A stretch of DNA of 64,000 nucleotides from Rheinheimera pacifica (lineage in GTDB: Bacteria > Pseudomonadota > Gammaproteobacteria > Enterobacterales > Alteromonadaceae). The stretch covers positions 62,001-126,000 of the forward strand of contig NZ_FNXF01000014.1 in the NCBI RefSeq assembly GCF_900108485.1, in the 5' to 3' direction. Positions 27,593-37,365 of this stretch are shown here, piece after piece (position 1 is the stretch's first letter; each line of letters opens with the position of its first letter). Under the pieces are notes generated by a model that ran no database searches, had not been told where the DNA came from, and saw only the letters and a program-made list of their open reading frames with translations. A program made the position numbers and the translations under genes.

Positions 27593-27603
27593 TAACATGT
27601 GCT

Positions 27604-27635
27604 CAGGGGCTTCAGGTTCCAGGATCAGGCCCCTG
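27604..27635 (+). other. Hairpin downstream of pheA
   Basis: CAGGGGC (27604-27610) and GCCCCTG (27629-27635) form a 7-bp stem around an 18-base loop. No T-run follows, so this is at best a weak or factor-assisted terminator of pheA. Confidence 0.4.
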
Positions 27636-27706
27636 CCGCACTACTCAAATTCATGTTAATAAACTAGACTTGAGCGGTCATAAGTAACCATAAGGTTTAG
27701 CTTTTA

Positions 27707-28423
27707 ATGCGGCATTTACTGTGTTTTTGTTGTTTTATTGCCGTGTTCGCCGCAGCAGCAGAAAAAGCCGTATTGCGCATGGCCATGCCTGATTACCCTC
27801 CTTACACCTATGTTGAGGATGGCCAATATCAAGGCGAAGGCTATGACGCTTTTGTTTTTATTATGCAGCACCTGCAGCGTGATTTTCATATTTCACTGGT
27901 GCCAAATTATGGCCGCGCAGTACTGGATTTACAAAATGAGGTAATCGATGGTTTGTTTTTAGCCTCAGAAAATGCTGAGCGCAACAATATGGCGGTATTC
28001 TCAGATCCGGTAAGTATTACCCGCTGGACCTGGGTATGGTTAACGCAGGAGCAAACACTTACACCCGACAGTAGTAACTTTGCCAGCCGCGCGATTGTAT
28101 CGGCGCAAATTAACAGCAATATTTATCTTTGGTTAAAAGCGCAAGGCTACCGCGTAGCTGGTGGGCCAAACAATATTCGGGATCTGTTTCGCTTGTTAAA
28201 TAATCGCCGGGTAGATGCCATTATGCTACCGGAACAAACCGCGTTAACCGTGATTAAGGAAAATAACTACCCGTTGCAAAACTATCAGTTTAAAACTATG
28301 CGGGAGTTACCTTTTGCCATTTATATCAGTAAACGTTTTTTAGAAAAAGAACCGGATTTTATGGTGCAGTTAAATAACGCTATTGCCGAGTATCAGCAAA
28401 GCCGGAAGGCTTTGCCGCAATAA
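27707..28423 (+). CDS. Periplasmic substrate-binding-like protein (SBP_bac_3 family)
   Basis: A 238-residue exported protein. A signal peptide (about 1-18, ending AAA) is followed by a family-3 solute-binding fold. RMAMPDYPPYTYVEDGQYQGEGYDAF is the typical first lobe, FSDPVSITRWTWV the ligand-facing strand, and NNRRVDAIMLPE the hinge. No transporter genes are adjacent. Such lone proteins in Alteromonadales often belong to signalling or are of unknown role. It could bind an amino acid and work with the neighbouring GGDEF protein, but nothing here shows that. It is convergent with the TPR-GGDEF gene, with only 15 bases between stop codons. Confidence 0.8.
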   Translation: MRHLLCFCCFIAVFAAAAEKAVLRMAMPDYPPYTYVEDGQYQGEGYDAFVFIMQHLQRDFHISLVPNYGRAVLDLQNEVIDGLFLASENAERNNMAVFSDPVSITRWTWVWLTQEQTLTPDSSNFASRAIVSAQINSNIYLWLKAQGYRVAGGPNNIRDLFRLLNNRRVDAIMLPEQTALTVIKENNYPLQNYQFKTMRELPFAIYISKRFLEKEPDFMVQLNNAIAEYQQSRKALPQ

Positions 28424-28438
28424 GTCTTAGTAGTGCAG

Positions 28439-30487
28439 CTAAACCGGGCCTTTAATGGTTAGCGTAGTACATTGATCGGTAACCAGGCGCTGCAGCAGTT
28501 GCTGATCGGATAACAACTGCTGTTCATTATCGAGATTTAATGACGCCACGCCGACAATTTGGTTACGTCCTTTCGTCTTTGCCTGGTACAACAGGTGATC
28601 AGCCAGCTTCAACGCTGTTTCCCAGTACATACTTTGCTGCGCAATGTGTTTTACCGGCAAACAGATATAGCCGCCACTTAAGGTCACTCTGATCGGATTA
28701 CTATCGATATATACTGGCTGAGCACCGATATCATGCAAAATACGTTTCGCCAGTTCCGGCAAAATCTCTGCCTGGCTGTGGTGCAACACCAGCAAAAACT
28801 CTTCTCCTCCCCAACGGATAGCTAAATCATCAGAGCGACATAATGCCTTTAGCCTTTTAGCGACAGCGATCAGTATTTCATCTCCGGCTGCGTGGCCGGA
28901 TACGTCATTAATATGTTTAAAGTGGTCAACATCCAGCAAAAAAATAGCATGGCTATCTGTTATTTTGCGGCGCTCCTCAGGCATATAGTTCTGCAATGCC
29001 CGGCGGTTTAACAGCCCGGTCAGAGGATCATGTAAAGATTGCTGTTGCAGCATGTCGTTGTTTTTACTGAGTAACTGATTCACTTTACGGCTGCTGATAT
29101 AGGCAAAAAATAACAAGGCAGCAATCACCAGCATCAGCAAAATAGCTAACAGGATCAATCGTTGGGTCAGTTTACGGTTGTCCAGCTCCTTACGCTGCAA
29201 TTGGGTTTGCTGCTCCAGCAATTTAATTTGCAGCGCGTTTTCTTCTGCCTGATAACGAATTTGCAGTTCACTAAACACTTTATCCCGCTCTGACTGAAAA
29301 AACTCGTCTTTCAGCCGGATTTGCTCCTTTAATGCCTGCGCCTGCAACGAATAGCGGCCGGCAACTTCATAGGCATCGGCAATAAGCGCTTGTATCTGCG
29401 CAACCTGGCTTGCCGGTGCAAAAGAGCGGAATATTTCGGCAGCACTTAACATCTCATTCAGGCCGGCATCATGGTTACCTCGTAATACCTGGATATAGCC
29501 CAGGTTAAAATCAATAACTGTACCGTCGGTAATATTATGTATTGATGTGGCAATATCCCGGGCGCGCAGCAAATATTGCTCTGCTTTATCATAGTGTTTC
29601 AGCAACAATAACGATGCGCCGGCATTGTTATAGCCGGCAAGCTCTACCCGCTGATTCCCCTGTTCTTTGCCAATCTTTGCCGCCAGCAAAAAAGCGTCAA
29701 TAATTTCGAGCGACAGGCCATTAAGTTCCCGTGCTGCATAAGCCCGGTTAAGATAAAGCTCTGGCAGCCGCTGCTGCAGGTCGTGTTTTAGTGAGTCTTC
29801 AATCGTTTTATCCAGTAACTCCAGTGCGGCTTTAAAATTCTGTAGCGATAACTGGATCCTGGCAATTTGCAGGTTTAAAAACTGTCTGCGCCGGTGCGTG
29901 TTGACATCATCAGTGTTACTGATAGCAGCATGAGCTTGCAGAAAATGCTCCAATGCAGCAGCAAACTGCCGGTTATTTTGTAACACCTGACCGATGACAG
30001 TATGCGTGTAATAACGTGTCCGGCTGCTGCTGACTGTTTCTAGTTGCTGCTCAATAGCAGGGATAAGCTCCAGACTTTTATCTGTATTATTATTTTGTAA
30101 GTAAATTTCTGCTTTTACTGCCAGCAGCTCTGCTGTGGCTGCCGGCGAAGATTGTATTCTTGGTAAGTTGAGAAAACTGTCTGCCAATGCCAGTGCTGCT
30201 GCTGTATTGTTGTCGCCCAGCGCCATTGACAGAACTTGATAACCTCTTGCTCTGGCATAGCTTTCAACCGGGGTAGATTCATTTAGCGCTGCAATAATTG
30301 TGCTAAGTGTAACCTTATCTTCCGGGTAGTTGGCAAAACCAATAAGCTTGTCTAACTGCTGCTCAAGGGCAGCATCTGTTTCCTGCGCCGCAGCATAGCT
30401 GTGGCTTATACTCAGCATCAGGCAAATAAAGCAAAAATACACGACCTGACGAGAAAGAGAGGGGTGTGCAGGGCTGACTATTTTCAC
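28439..30487 (-). CDS. TPR-containing membrane diguanylate cyclase
   Basis: A 682-residue protein. A signal peptide (about 1-34) leads into a periplasmic array of helical TPR-like repeats (about 40-400; for example AGYNNAGASLLLLKHYDKAEQYLLRAR). A coiled coil follows (about 405-440), then a TM helix (about 445-468). The cytoplasmic GGDEF domain (about 490-650) has the active signature IRWGGEEFLLVL. It should synthesise c-di-GMP in response to a periplasmic or partner-protein signal. The start codon is GTG at 30487 with AGGA nine bases before it. The upstream 177 bases hold only an AT-rich promoter region. Confidence 0.92.
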   Translation of the reverse strand: MKIVSPAHPSLSRQVVYFCFICLMLSISHSYAAAQETDAALEQQLDKLIGFANYPEDKVTLSTIIAALNESTPVESYARARGYQVLSMALGDNNTAAALALADSFLNLPRIQSSPAATAELLAVKAEIYLQNNNTDKSLELIPAIEQQLETVSSSRTRYYTHTVIGQVLQNNRQFAAALEHFLQAHAAISNTDDVNTHRRRQFLNLQIARIQLSLQNFKAALELLDKTIEDSLKHDLQQRLPELYLNRAYAARELNGLSLEIIDAFLLAAKIGKEQGNQRVELAGYNNAGASLLLLKHYDKAEQYLLRARDIATSIHNITDGTVIDFNLGYIQVLRGNHDAGLNEMLSAAEIFRSFAPASQVAQIQALIADAYEVAGRYSLQAQALKEQIRLKDEFFQSERDKVFSELQIRYQAEENALQIKLLEQQTQLQRKELDNRKLTQRLILLAILLMLVIAALLFFAYISSRKVNQLLSKNNDMLQQQSLHDPLTGLLNRRALQNYMPEERRKITDSHAIFLLDVDHFKHINDVSGHAAGDEILIAVAKRLKALCRSDDLAIRWGGEEFLLVLHHSQAEILPELAKRILHDIGAQPVYIDSNPIRVTLSGGYICLPVKHIAQQSMYWETALKLADHLLYQAKTKGRNQIVGVASLNLDNEQQLLSDQQLLQRLVTDQCTTLTIKGPV

Positions 30488-30664
30488 TTTAAAATTCCTG
30501 TGTAGCTACCGTTCTGAGCAGTCCGGTAAATACCAGACAGTGACAACTTTAGTTTATAAGCTATTGAGCAAATTCACAGAAGATGTTTTGTAGAAAATAA
30601 CCTTTAAAAACGCATCTATAAGCAACGCATTTTCATATTCAAATTTTTATTAACGTGAATGTGA

Positions 30665-31060
30665 TCAACGCTGATACAACTCCAGCGGCAGGCCGTCGGG
30701 ATCTTGAAAAAAGGTGAAAGCTTTGCCGGTAAATTCGTCGATGCGGATTAGCTCTACCGCTACGTCGTTTTGCGTTAAGTAATCGGCAAATTCTGCAACG
30801 CTATCTACCACAAAAGCCAGATGACGCAGGCCTTGCGCTTCGGGTTTACTTGGCCTGGGTGGTGGATTGGGAAAGCTGAACAGCTCAATTTGGTTACCGT
30901 TTGGCAGGGCTAAATCCAGCTTCCAGGAATCGCGCTCTTGGCGGTAATTTTCGGCGATAACGGTTAGGCCCAGCAGTTGTGTATAAAACTGCTTTGAACG
31001 GGCGTAATCGCTGCAAATTATCGCCACATGATGAATGGCGCTAAGTACGGGGCGGGTCAT
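30665..31060 (-). CDS. VOC-family (glyoxalase/bleomycin resistance fold) protein
   Basis: A 131-residue protein with the paired beta-alpha-beta-beta-beta modules of the vicinal-oxygen-chelate superfamily. IHHVAIICSDYARSKQFYTQLLG carries the first metal His, LRHLAFVVDSV the second, and QIELFSF and LPLELYQ supply the Glu ligands. It is closest in style to the GloA2/YaeR group, whose substrate is not established. It is a single gene with a terminator for the upstream TPR gene overlapping its start region. Confidence 0.88.
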   Translation of the reverse strand: MTRPVLSAIHHVAIICSDYARSKQFYTQLLGLTVIAENYRQERDSWKLDLALPNGNQIELFSFPNPPPRPSKPEAQGLRHLAFVVDSVAEFADYLTQNDVAVELIRIDEFTGKAFTFFQDPDGLPLELYQR

Positions 31061-31086
31061 AAAAAAGGCCTTAAGCTGTTAAGGCC
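31061..31086 (-). terminator. Terminator of the TPR gene
   Basis: GGCCTTAA and TTAAGGCC form an 8-bp stem with a GCTG loop. Read on the minus strand it is followed by six T. It lies directly between the TPR gene stop (31096) and the VOC gene start (31060). Confidence 0.88.
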
Positions 31087-31095
31087 CTAATTGTA

Positions 31096-32076
31096 TCAGA
31101 GCAGCTTTTGCAGCTCACCTTTTAACTCTTTGTCTTGTGTTGATGCCAACAGTGGTTTTAAAATTTCCTCTGCTTTAGCCTGTTGTTGCTGCGCTATATA
31201 TAGCTGACCTAAGCGCAATTTTGCCCAGTCGATATTATCAGCCGCTGGTTGCTGTGCAATAAACTGCTGCAAAGCGCTAATGCCTTTATCAACTGCCAGC
31301 CCACCTTTTACTGCCGAGCGGCCAATTTGGTACAGCGCCTGCGCTTGCGCAGCGGCAGCATCGTCATCGCTGGCCGGCATGGTCAATGCCTGGTCAAATA
31401 ATGCGATTGCTTTGGTATGCTCATCAGTGCGCGAAAACGCTACACCGCGCTGCAGGTAGGTTTCCGGCCGTTGCGTTAGCAGTTCATCTTTGGCTAAAAG
31501 TGCATTAAAAACAGCGTCATCCTGTAAATCCGACGCATTTAACTGCAGTAATGCCCCTTGTAAGGCATCAATCTGCTTTAACTGCTCAGCCAGCTGCAAG
31601 GCTTTGCCTTTATCACCACCGGCAATACCGGGCGCCTGAGCAAGAAAACTGCCCAGCGCAATATAGCTGCGCGGGTTATCTGGTGCCAGTTTAAGGGCGG
31701 TTTCGTAGGCTTTTTTACAGCGCTTGGCATACCCCAGCGCACTTAACATGCTGGCAGAAGATGCCAGATTACAGCTTACCGTGGCATACCAATGCTGATA
31801 GTCTGCGTTTTTGCTGTCAATTTTCACGGCTTTTTCCAGCAAGTCTTCTGCTTTGTCTGCGTTGTTTAACAGTGCCTCGGTTTGCCCCAGCAACGCCAGT
31901 AGCTGGGCATCTTTGGTTTTTTTAGTGACCAAAGGCGTTAATAATGCTTGTGCTGCCTGGGCGTCTTTGGCTTGCCATAAGGCTTTAACCTGCGCGGTTA
32001 ATGCCTGCGGATCAGTAGAATTGGCCAGCACGCTACTGCTGAGGATCAAGCCGGAAAAAAACAGGATGCTACGCAT
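31096..32076 (-). CDS. Exported TPR-repeat protein
   Basis: A 326-residue protein. The ATG at 32076 has GGGAG upstream and opens a signal peptide (MRSILFFSGLILSSSVLA, cleavage before NS). The mature protein is built of helix pairs of TPR type: LLALLGQTEALLNNADKAEDLLEKAVKID, YETALKLAPDNPRSYIALGSFLA and TKAIALFDQALTMPAS are recognisable units. It is probably a periplasmic scaffold or assembly factor. No enzymatic domain is present and the partner is unknown. It is monocistronic and ends at its own terminator. Confidence 0.85.
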   Translation of the reverse strand: MRSILFFSGLILSSSVLANSTDPQALTAQVKALWQAKDAQAAQALLTPLVTKKTKDAQLLALLGQTEALLNNADKAEDLLEKAVKIDSKNADYQHWYATVSCNLASSASMLSALGYAKRCKKAYETALKLAPDNPRSYIALGSFLAQAPGIAGGDKGKALQLAEQLKQIDALQGALLQLNASDLQDDAVFNALLAKDELLTQRPETYLQRGVAFSRTDEHTKAIALFDQALTMPASDDDAAAAQAQALYQIGRSAVKGGLAVDKGISALQQFIAQQPAADNIDWAKLRLGQLYIAQQQQAKAEEILKPLLASTQDKELKGELQKLL

Positions 32077-32180
32077 AATGATGCTCCCTATCGCGCTGCT
32101 GTCATTGAAGTAGCAAACACTATAAGGCACAGCATAGGTGCCTGACTATAGGTTAAAAGTAACAAAACATATTTTACCGC

Positions 32181-33587
32181 TTACAACGCAATAACATCGC
32201 CTTTGACCGGAATTTTCGCTGCGATACCAAGCTGTGCCAACTCCTGCTGCAGCACGGCTTGTGCCTCCGGCTCACCATGTACCAGATAAAACTCTGGCTG
32301 CCCACCGATGGCCTGCGCCCAGTCTAACAGTTCACTCTGGCCGGCATGGGCCGAAAAACCACCGATAGTATGTACTTTGGCTTTTACCACTATTTCCTGG
32401 CCAAATAATTTTACCCGCCGCTCACCATCTACCAGACGCCGGCCTAACGTGCCCTGCGCCTGAAAGCCGACAAAAATCAGGTGGTTTGAGCTTTTCCATA
32501 AGTTGTGTTTTAAATGATGCACAATACGGCCACCATTACACATACCACTACCGGCAATAATAATGGCACCGCCGCTAACACGGTTTATCGCCATTGATTC
32601 TTCCACGCTTTCGGTTAAGCGCAGCATTGGTAGTAAATCCTGCAGTTGCATGCCTTTTTTAAAGCCAATGGCCGCTAAGTCTTTTTGCTCCAGACTGTGC
32701 AGGTAGTCGTTGTAAATATTGGTGATACTGATCGCCATAGGGCTGTCAAGAAACACCATCCGCTGCTTTAACCGGCCCTGATGATGCAGCAATGCTAGGT
32801 AGTACAAAATTTCCTGCGAACGGCCAAGCGCAAAAGCCGGAATAAACACATTGCCACCGTCTTTATTAGCGTGTTCCAGCGCGGTAGCCAGCTCTTCCAG
32901 CGAGTTATCAATATTCTGATGGTTGCGGTTACCGTAAGTACTCTCCATCAGTACAATATCAGCCTGGCCAATGTCAGTGGGGTCGTGCATTAATACCGTG
33001 GCCGGGTTACCTAAGTCTCCGGAAAACACCAACTTGCGCATCGCTTTATCGCCTTTAAGCCACAGCTGCACTATGGCCGAGCCCAGGATATGGCCGGCAT
33101 CAGCAAATTCCAGCTCCAGCCCCGGCAGTGGTGTAACACGCTTTTTGTAGCTTATGGTTTCGCATAATTGCGCCACCCGTTCGGCATCCTGCACTGACAA
33201 CACCGGGTCTTGCAGTTTTTTACCCGAGCGCGCCGCTTTTTTGTTTTGCCATTCCAGATCTTTTAAATACAAATGCACTGAGTCTTTTAGCAATATTGGC
33301 AGTAGCTCAGCGGTGCCGGGGGTACAAAGTATTTTGCCGTCAAAACCACGTGCTACCAGCAGTGGCAGCAGGCCGCTATGGTCGATATGGGCGTGGGATA
33401 AAATAACTAAATCAATATCTTTGGGCCGAAAGGCAAAATGAAATTTATGCCATTCACGAATTTGATCGGCGCCCTGCACCATACCGCAGTCGAGTAAAAT
33501 CTGCTTATTTTGGAATTTAATTAAATAGCACGAGCCGGTAACCTGCTGCGCAGCGCCGACAAAAGTTAAACTGGCATTAAGCGGCAT
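32181..33587 (-). CDS. MBL-fold/beta-CASP RNA-processing-type metallohydrolase
   Basis: A 468-residue protein of the CPSF73/RNase J-like superfamily, prokaryotic YsiH-like group. The metallo-beta-lactamase motif 2 is SHAHIDH (His65, His67, Asp69, His70). Further ligands are in DAGHILGSA and FSGDLG. The beta-CASP insert is at about 200-360, with the closing GSGMCNGGRIVHHLKH. A C-terminal RMMBL part (GFSAHAGQSELLDW, YLVHGEPEA) completes the fold. It likely cleaves RNA. Its start overlaps the end of the Na/Pi transporter gene by 11 bases, so translation is coupled. Confidence 0.9.
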   Translation of the reverse strand: MPLNASLTFVGAAQQVTGSCYLIKFQNKQILLDCGMVQGADQIREWHKFHFAFRPKDIDLVILSHAHIDHSGLLPLLVARGFDGKILCTPGTAELLPILLKDSVHLYLKDLEWQNKKAARSGKKLQDPVLSVQDAERVAQLCETISYKKRVTPLPGLELEFADAGHILGSAIVQLWLKGDKAMRKLVFSGDLGNPATVLMHDPTDIGQADIVLMESTYGNRNHQNIDNSLEELATALEHANKDGGNVFIPAFALGRSQEILYYLALLHHQGRLKQRMVFLDSPMAISITNIYNDYLHSLEQKDLAAIGFKKGMQLQDLLPMLRLTESVEESMAINRVSGGAIIIAGSGMCNGGRIVHHLKHNLWKSSNHLIFVGFQAQGTLGRRLVDGERRVKLFGQEIVVKAKVHTIGGFSAHAGQSELLDWAQAIGGQPEFYLVHGEPEAQAVLQQELAQLGIAAKIPVKGDVIAL

Positions 33588-35172
33588 CAGTTGCCTCCTG
33601 GTTGTTTGTTAAAGGTTCAAACCGGCTTTGCAACGCGCCAAGCGATAGCAAAGCACGGGTCAGTTGCCGGGTAAAACGTTTGGTTTCCGCTAAGCGCAGT
33701 AGTTGTTCTCCACCGGCATCTTTACTTACCCGTTCTTGTAATACTAAGGTGTACAACTGCTTTTTATTTTGCTCGCGCTGGCGCAGCAGTTCGCGGTAAC
33801 TGCTGCGGATCTGCCCGGCGTCGTCCGGCCAGATTGCCCGGTTTAGCAGTTGCCACAGCTCAGCTTCGTTATGAAATACTGTAATATCCGCCGCCAAATG
33901 CTGTGTCAGCACCGGTAACAGCTGCAGTGTCATTTCAAGTTGCAACTGGCTTTTTACCAGTTCATTCAGCAGCATTGCTTCGTTAGCCGGCAACGGCTCC
34001 CGGCCCAGCAGGTGCATATAGCTGCTGATCTCTGTCTGTAAACTGCGGATATCATCAATGCTATCGGCTTCAGTGGGCAGGGCCTGCGTCAACCGCACTG
34101 CCTGAGCCGCAATAAGTTGACCAACCCGCAACAGCTCAGCACTAAGACCATTAATGGCCAGTGCCGGTATGGCCAGACTGGACGCATCCAGGTAACGTAA
34201 ACCAGCGCTATTCTGCCGCCGGAACCTCTTATTCAGCCACAGCACCAGCCGGCCGGTTACCGGCCACATCAGCAATACGCCAAGAACGTTAAACAAGGTA
34301 TGAAATAACGCCAGGCTAACCGCCGGCTGCGGATCGGTAAACAACCACTGCTGCAACAGGTTTATGCCCCACAGCAATGGCGATAACAGTAATAAAGCTA
34401 CCAGCCCGGTTAGCACATTAAAAATAACATGCAGCCAGGCCAGACGTTTCGCTTTAGCCGTAGCAGCCAGGGTGGACATCAGCGCAGTAGATGTAGTGCC
34501 AAGGTTAGCGCCGATAACAAAAGCCGCTGCTAATGACAGCGGAATAATGCCGGCCGACACCGCAGTGATAACCAGGGCGATTACCGCAATGGAGGCCTGC
34601 ATCAAGGTACTTAATAAAGTACCCAACAGCACTCCCAGCAAAATACCCCAAATGCCCAGCTGTGCCAAACCGGTAAATTCAATGTCGACAAAAGCGGTAT
34701 CAAAACTCTGCTTTAAAAACGCCAAGCCGAGAAACAGCAAGCCAAAACCAAGCAAGCCTTCGCCAAAGCCTTTATTGCGGCTACTGCGGCCAAACAGCTT
34801 TAACAACACACCTACACCTATAATGGGTAACGCCAGCGCATCTATCTTAAATTGCAACCCCACCAAAGCGATAAACCAGCCGGTTAGCGAAGTACCTACG
34901 TTACTACCATAAATAACAAAGGCTGCATTTTGCAGCGACAAAATACCAGCATTAACAAAGCCGATGGTAGTTACCGTAATAGCACTGGAAGATTGCACCG
35001 CCACGGTAGCAACAGCGCCAAAAGCCACCCCCTGCAACGGCGTATTGGTCCAGCGCTGCAAAAACTGCATCAAGCCCGGGCCGGCTGCCACTTTCAGCCC
35101 CTGGCTCATCCAATCCATGCCGAGTAAAATCAGGCCCAGAGCGCCAAAGGCCATTAACACGTCAGTCCACAT
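33577..35172 (-). CDS. Na+/phosphate cotransporter family protein (YjbB/NptA type)
   Basis: A 531-residue inner-membrane protein with a PhoU-like cytoplasmic tail. The transmembrane core (about 1-315) contains two inverted repeats. The first has AVQSSSAITVTT and GSNVGT. The second has MQASIAVIAL where a second QSSSA would be expected, then GANLGTT. The C-terminal helical region (about 345-515) resembles PhoU. The protein probably moves phosphate outward or inward with sodium. It is first of a two-gene unit with the MBL hydrolase (11-base overlap). Confidence 0.9.
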   Translation of the reverse strand: MWTDVLMAFGALGLILLGMDWMSQGLKVAAGPGLMQFLQRWTNTPLQGVAFGAVATVAVQSSSAITVTTIGFVNAGILSLQNAAFVIYGSNVGTSLTGWFIALVGLQFKIDALALPIIGVGVLLKLFGRSSRNKGFGEGLLGFGLLFLGLAFLKQSFDTAFVDIEFTGLAQLGIWGILLGVLLGTLLSTLMQASIAVIALVITAVSAGIIPLSLAAAFVIGANLGTTSTALMSTLAATAKAKRLAWLHVIFNVLTGLVALLLLSPLLWGINLLQQWLFTDPQPAVSLALFHTLFNVLGVLLMWPVTGRLVLWLNKRFRRQNSAGLRYLDASSLAIPALAINGLSAELLRVGQLIAAQAVRLTQALPTEADSIDDIRSLQTEISSYMHLLGREPLPANEAMLLNELVKSQLQLEMTLQLLPVLTQHLAADITVFHNEAELWQLLNRAIWPDDAGQIRSSYRELLRQREQNKKQLYTLVLQERVSKDAGGEQLLRLAETKRFTRQLTRALLSLGALQSRFEPLTNNQEATDAA

Positions 35173-35303
35173 TTATCATCCTTCGCAGTTATGGTTTAAC
35201 CTAACAGAAAAACAAATGCAAAATATTAATCTCAGTCAAACAATAGCTTAGTTTGTTACCATGCCATAGTATGAATCTGGTTTAATTGCGCCCGGAGGAC
35301 AGT

Positions 35304-36182
35304 ATGTCAGGCGACCCACATCAGTTACACGAACGCCACCTGGCGTCAGCACAGCAATCACTGGAGGCAATAGCCAGGTTGCAGGACCATAGCTCTTACC
35401 GGCTGGCGTTTGCCGATAATGAATTTTTAATGCAGGACGAACTGCGCCATGTGCGCCTGCAACTGGAGTATTTAAAACCACAACTGGTGCTGGAGCAGCA
35501 CAATATCAGCGCTACCATAGTAGTATTTGGCAGCGCGCGGTTTTTATCACCTGAGCAAGGCAAAACTGCAGTAGCACTGGCAGAACAACAATGTGCAGAA
35601 AACAATACCGCTGACAACCAGCAGGCACTGCAAAGAGCTAAAAAGCAGTTAGCTAACAGTAAATATTATGCCGCGGCCCAGCAGTTTTCTGCATTGGCTA
35701 CCCGCTTCAGTTGCTGCAACCCCGACTGCGCCATGACCATTATCAGCGGCGGTGGCCCCGGCGTAATGGAAGCGGCCAACCGTGGCGCTATGGATGCCGG
35801 CGGTGAAAGCATAGGCTTAAATATAGTGCTGCCAAGAGAGCAGCAGCCCAACCCTTACATTACGCCGCAGTTTTGTTTTCAGTTTCACTACTTTGCCATT
35901 CGTAAAATGCACTTTTTACAGCGCGCTCGTGCATTAGTCGCTTTTCCCGGGGGTTTTGGTACTTTAGATGAGCTGTTTGAAACCCTTACCCTGATTCAAA
36001 CCAGAAAAGCCGCGCGGGTGCCGGTAATTTTGTACGACAAAGCCTTCTGGCAAAAGCTGATTAACTTTGACATGCTGGTAGAAGAAGGTGTGATCAGCGC
36101 CTCAGATCTGGAGCTTATCCAGTATGCAGATACACCAGAACACGCCTGGCAACTGATACTGGATTATTATCATCTAACTTAA
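35304..36182 (+). CDS. LOG-family (TIGR00730-like) Rossmann-fold protein
   Basis: A 292-residue protein. The ATG at 35304 was chosen because GGAGGAC is perfectly spaced upstream; the frame can also open from TTG at 35286. The family motifs are present: GGGPGVMEAANRG (residues 149-161) and PGGFGTLDE (215-223), which bind nucleotide monophosphate. Related proteins are cytokinin-activating LOG phosphoribohydrolases or PpnN-like nucleotide nucleosidases. The N-terminal 70 residues and the insert at about 100-135 are extra relative to the minimal LOG of about 190 residues. The exact substrate is uncertain. Confidence 0.85.
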   Translation: MSGDPHQLHERHLASAQQSLEAIARLQDHSSYRLAFADNEFLMQDELRHVRLQLEYLKPQLVLEQHNISATIVVFGSARFLSPEQGKTAVALAEQQCAENNTADNQQALQRAKKQLANSKYYAAAQQFSALATRFSCCNPDCAMTIISGGGPGVMEAANRGAMDAGGESIGLNIVLPREQQPNPYITPQFCFQFHYFAIRKMHFLQRARALVAFPGGFGTLDELFETLTLIQTRKAARVPVILYDKAFWQKLINFDMLVEEGVISASDLELIQYADTPEHAWQLILDYYHLT

Positions 36183-36230
36183 CAGGTAACTGGCAACATA
36201 AAAGGCAGCAGACAAACCGGCTGCTGCAGC

Positions 36231-37364
36231 CTAACTGCGGCTGTCAGCCGCTTTTTGCAGTAGCTGTTTGCTCTCTTGTAAAAACTGCCCGGCCAGCTCA
36301 CCAAAAAACTGTTGGCCCTTACCAAACTGTGCCATTAAACCGGCTTTATCTTTGGCTTTAAGTAGCTGTAGCAGTGCAGTAAAACGCTGCTGATAACGCT
36401 CGAGCAAAGCGGCTACTTCGCAGGATGACAACATAATATCGGCATACAGCTCGGCATTTTGGGCAAATAAGCGCCCAACCATCGCCAGCTCTAACCGGTA
36501 TATTGGCGAGCTTAGCTGTAATAGCTCACTCAGATCGGCATTTTCATCAGCTAAATGCACGCCATACACTAAAGACGAAAAGTGCCGCATGGCCTGAATC
36601 AGCTGCATGGCGCTATCGTGCTCAGCCGCCTGTTTTACCGCGAGCTCAGCGCCCCAGACATTCAGTTGTTTTAACAACCACTGGTACTGAGTTTCATCCC
36701 GACCATGACACACCACCACCACCTGCTTTACCAGGTTAGTGATATCGGGGCCAAACATCGGATGTAGCCCTACTACCGGGCCGCTATGTTTGGCTAACAT
36801 GGCAGCTAATGGTAGCTGTTTAATACTGGTAATATCGGCCAGTACACAGTCAGCCGGCAATACAGGTAGTTTATTAATTAACTGTTCGGTTAAGGTAATT
36901 GGCACCGCCAGCAACACTAATGCTGCCTTAGCGCAAATAGCCTCTGCCTGTGGCCAGTCTTGCTGCTCCAGCGCGACAACCTCGTAACCGGAGCGCTGAA
37001 AAAGACTAACAAAACGGGCGCCAAGCGCACCACCACCGCCAACTACAACCACCTTGCCACCGCCATCACGGCAACACACAAAACCACTTTCCTGGGTTTG
37101 ATATGACTCGCGCATAATACGGCGCAGCACATCTTCAGTTAAGTCTGCCGATACGCCAAGCGCTTGCGCCTGTTCACGCCGGGCACTAAGTAACGCTTGC
37201 TCACGCTCGGGTACATATACCGGCAACGCAAATTGTTGCTTAATTTTACCTACCTGCGCGGTAACTTTAGCGCGCTCGGCAAGCAGCGCCACCAGTTGGC
37301 TGTCAATACTGTCTATTTGTTGACGCAGTGGTGCCAGTGCCTGCTGTGCTGTCAGATTTGTCAT
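36231..37364 (-). CDS. tyrA: Chorismate mutase/prephenate dehydrogenase (T-protein)
   Basis: A 377-residue bifunctional enzyme making 4-hydroxyphenylpyruvate for tyrosine. The ATG at 37364 starts one base after the aroF stop codon, so the two are translationally coupled. Chorismate mutase (about 1-90) contains LRQQIDSIDSQLVALLAERAKV. The NAD-binding start of the dehydrogenase is VVVVGGGGALGARF (about residue 105), and HPMFGPD is near 215. The order aroF-tyrA is that of the E. coli tyrosine-repressed operon. A longer open frame upstream lies inside aroF and is not used. Confidence 0.97.
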   Translation of the reverse strand: MTNLTAQQALAPLRQQIDSIDSQLVALLAERAKVTAQVGKIKQQFALPVYVPEREQALLSARREQAQALGVSADLTEDVLRRIMRESYQTQESGFVCCRDGGGKVVVVGGGGALGARFVSLFQRSGYEVVALEQQDWPQAEAICAKAALVLLAVPITLTEQLINKLPVLPADCVLADITSIKQLPLAAMLAKHSGPVVGLHPMFGPDITNLVKQVVVVCHGRDETQYQWLLKQLNVWGAELAVKQAAEHDSAMQLIQAMRHFSSLVYGVHLADENADLSELLQLSSPIYRLELAMVGRLFAQNAELYADIMLSSCEVAALLERYQQRFTALLQLLKAKDKAGLMAQFGKGQQFFGELAGQFLQESKQLLQKAADSRS

Positions 37365-37365
37365 G

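Noticed and set aside
34364-34912. 182-codon open frame antisense to the Na/Pi transporter gene
   Set aside because: Composition is the reverse-complement shadow of hydrophobic codons; no start signals or homology features.
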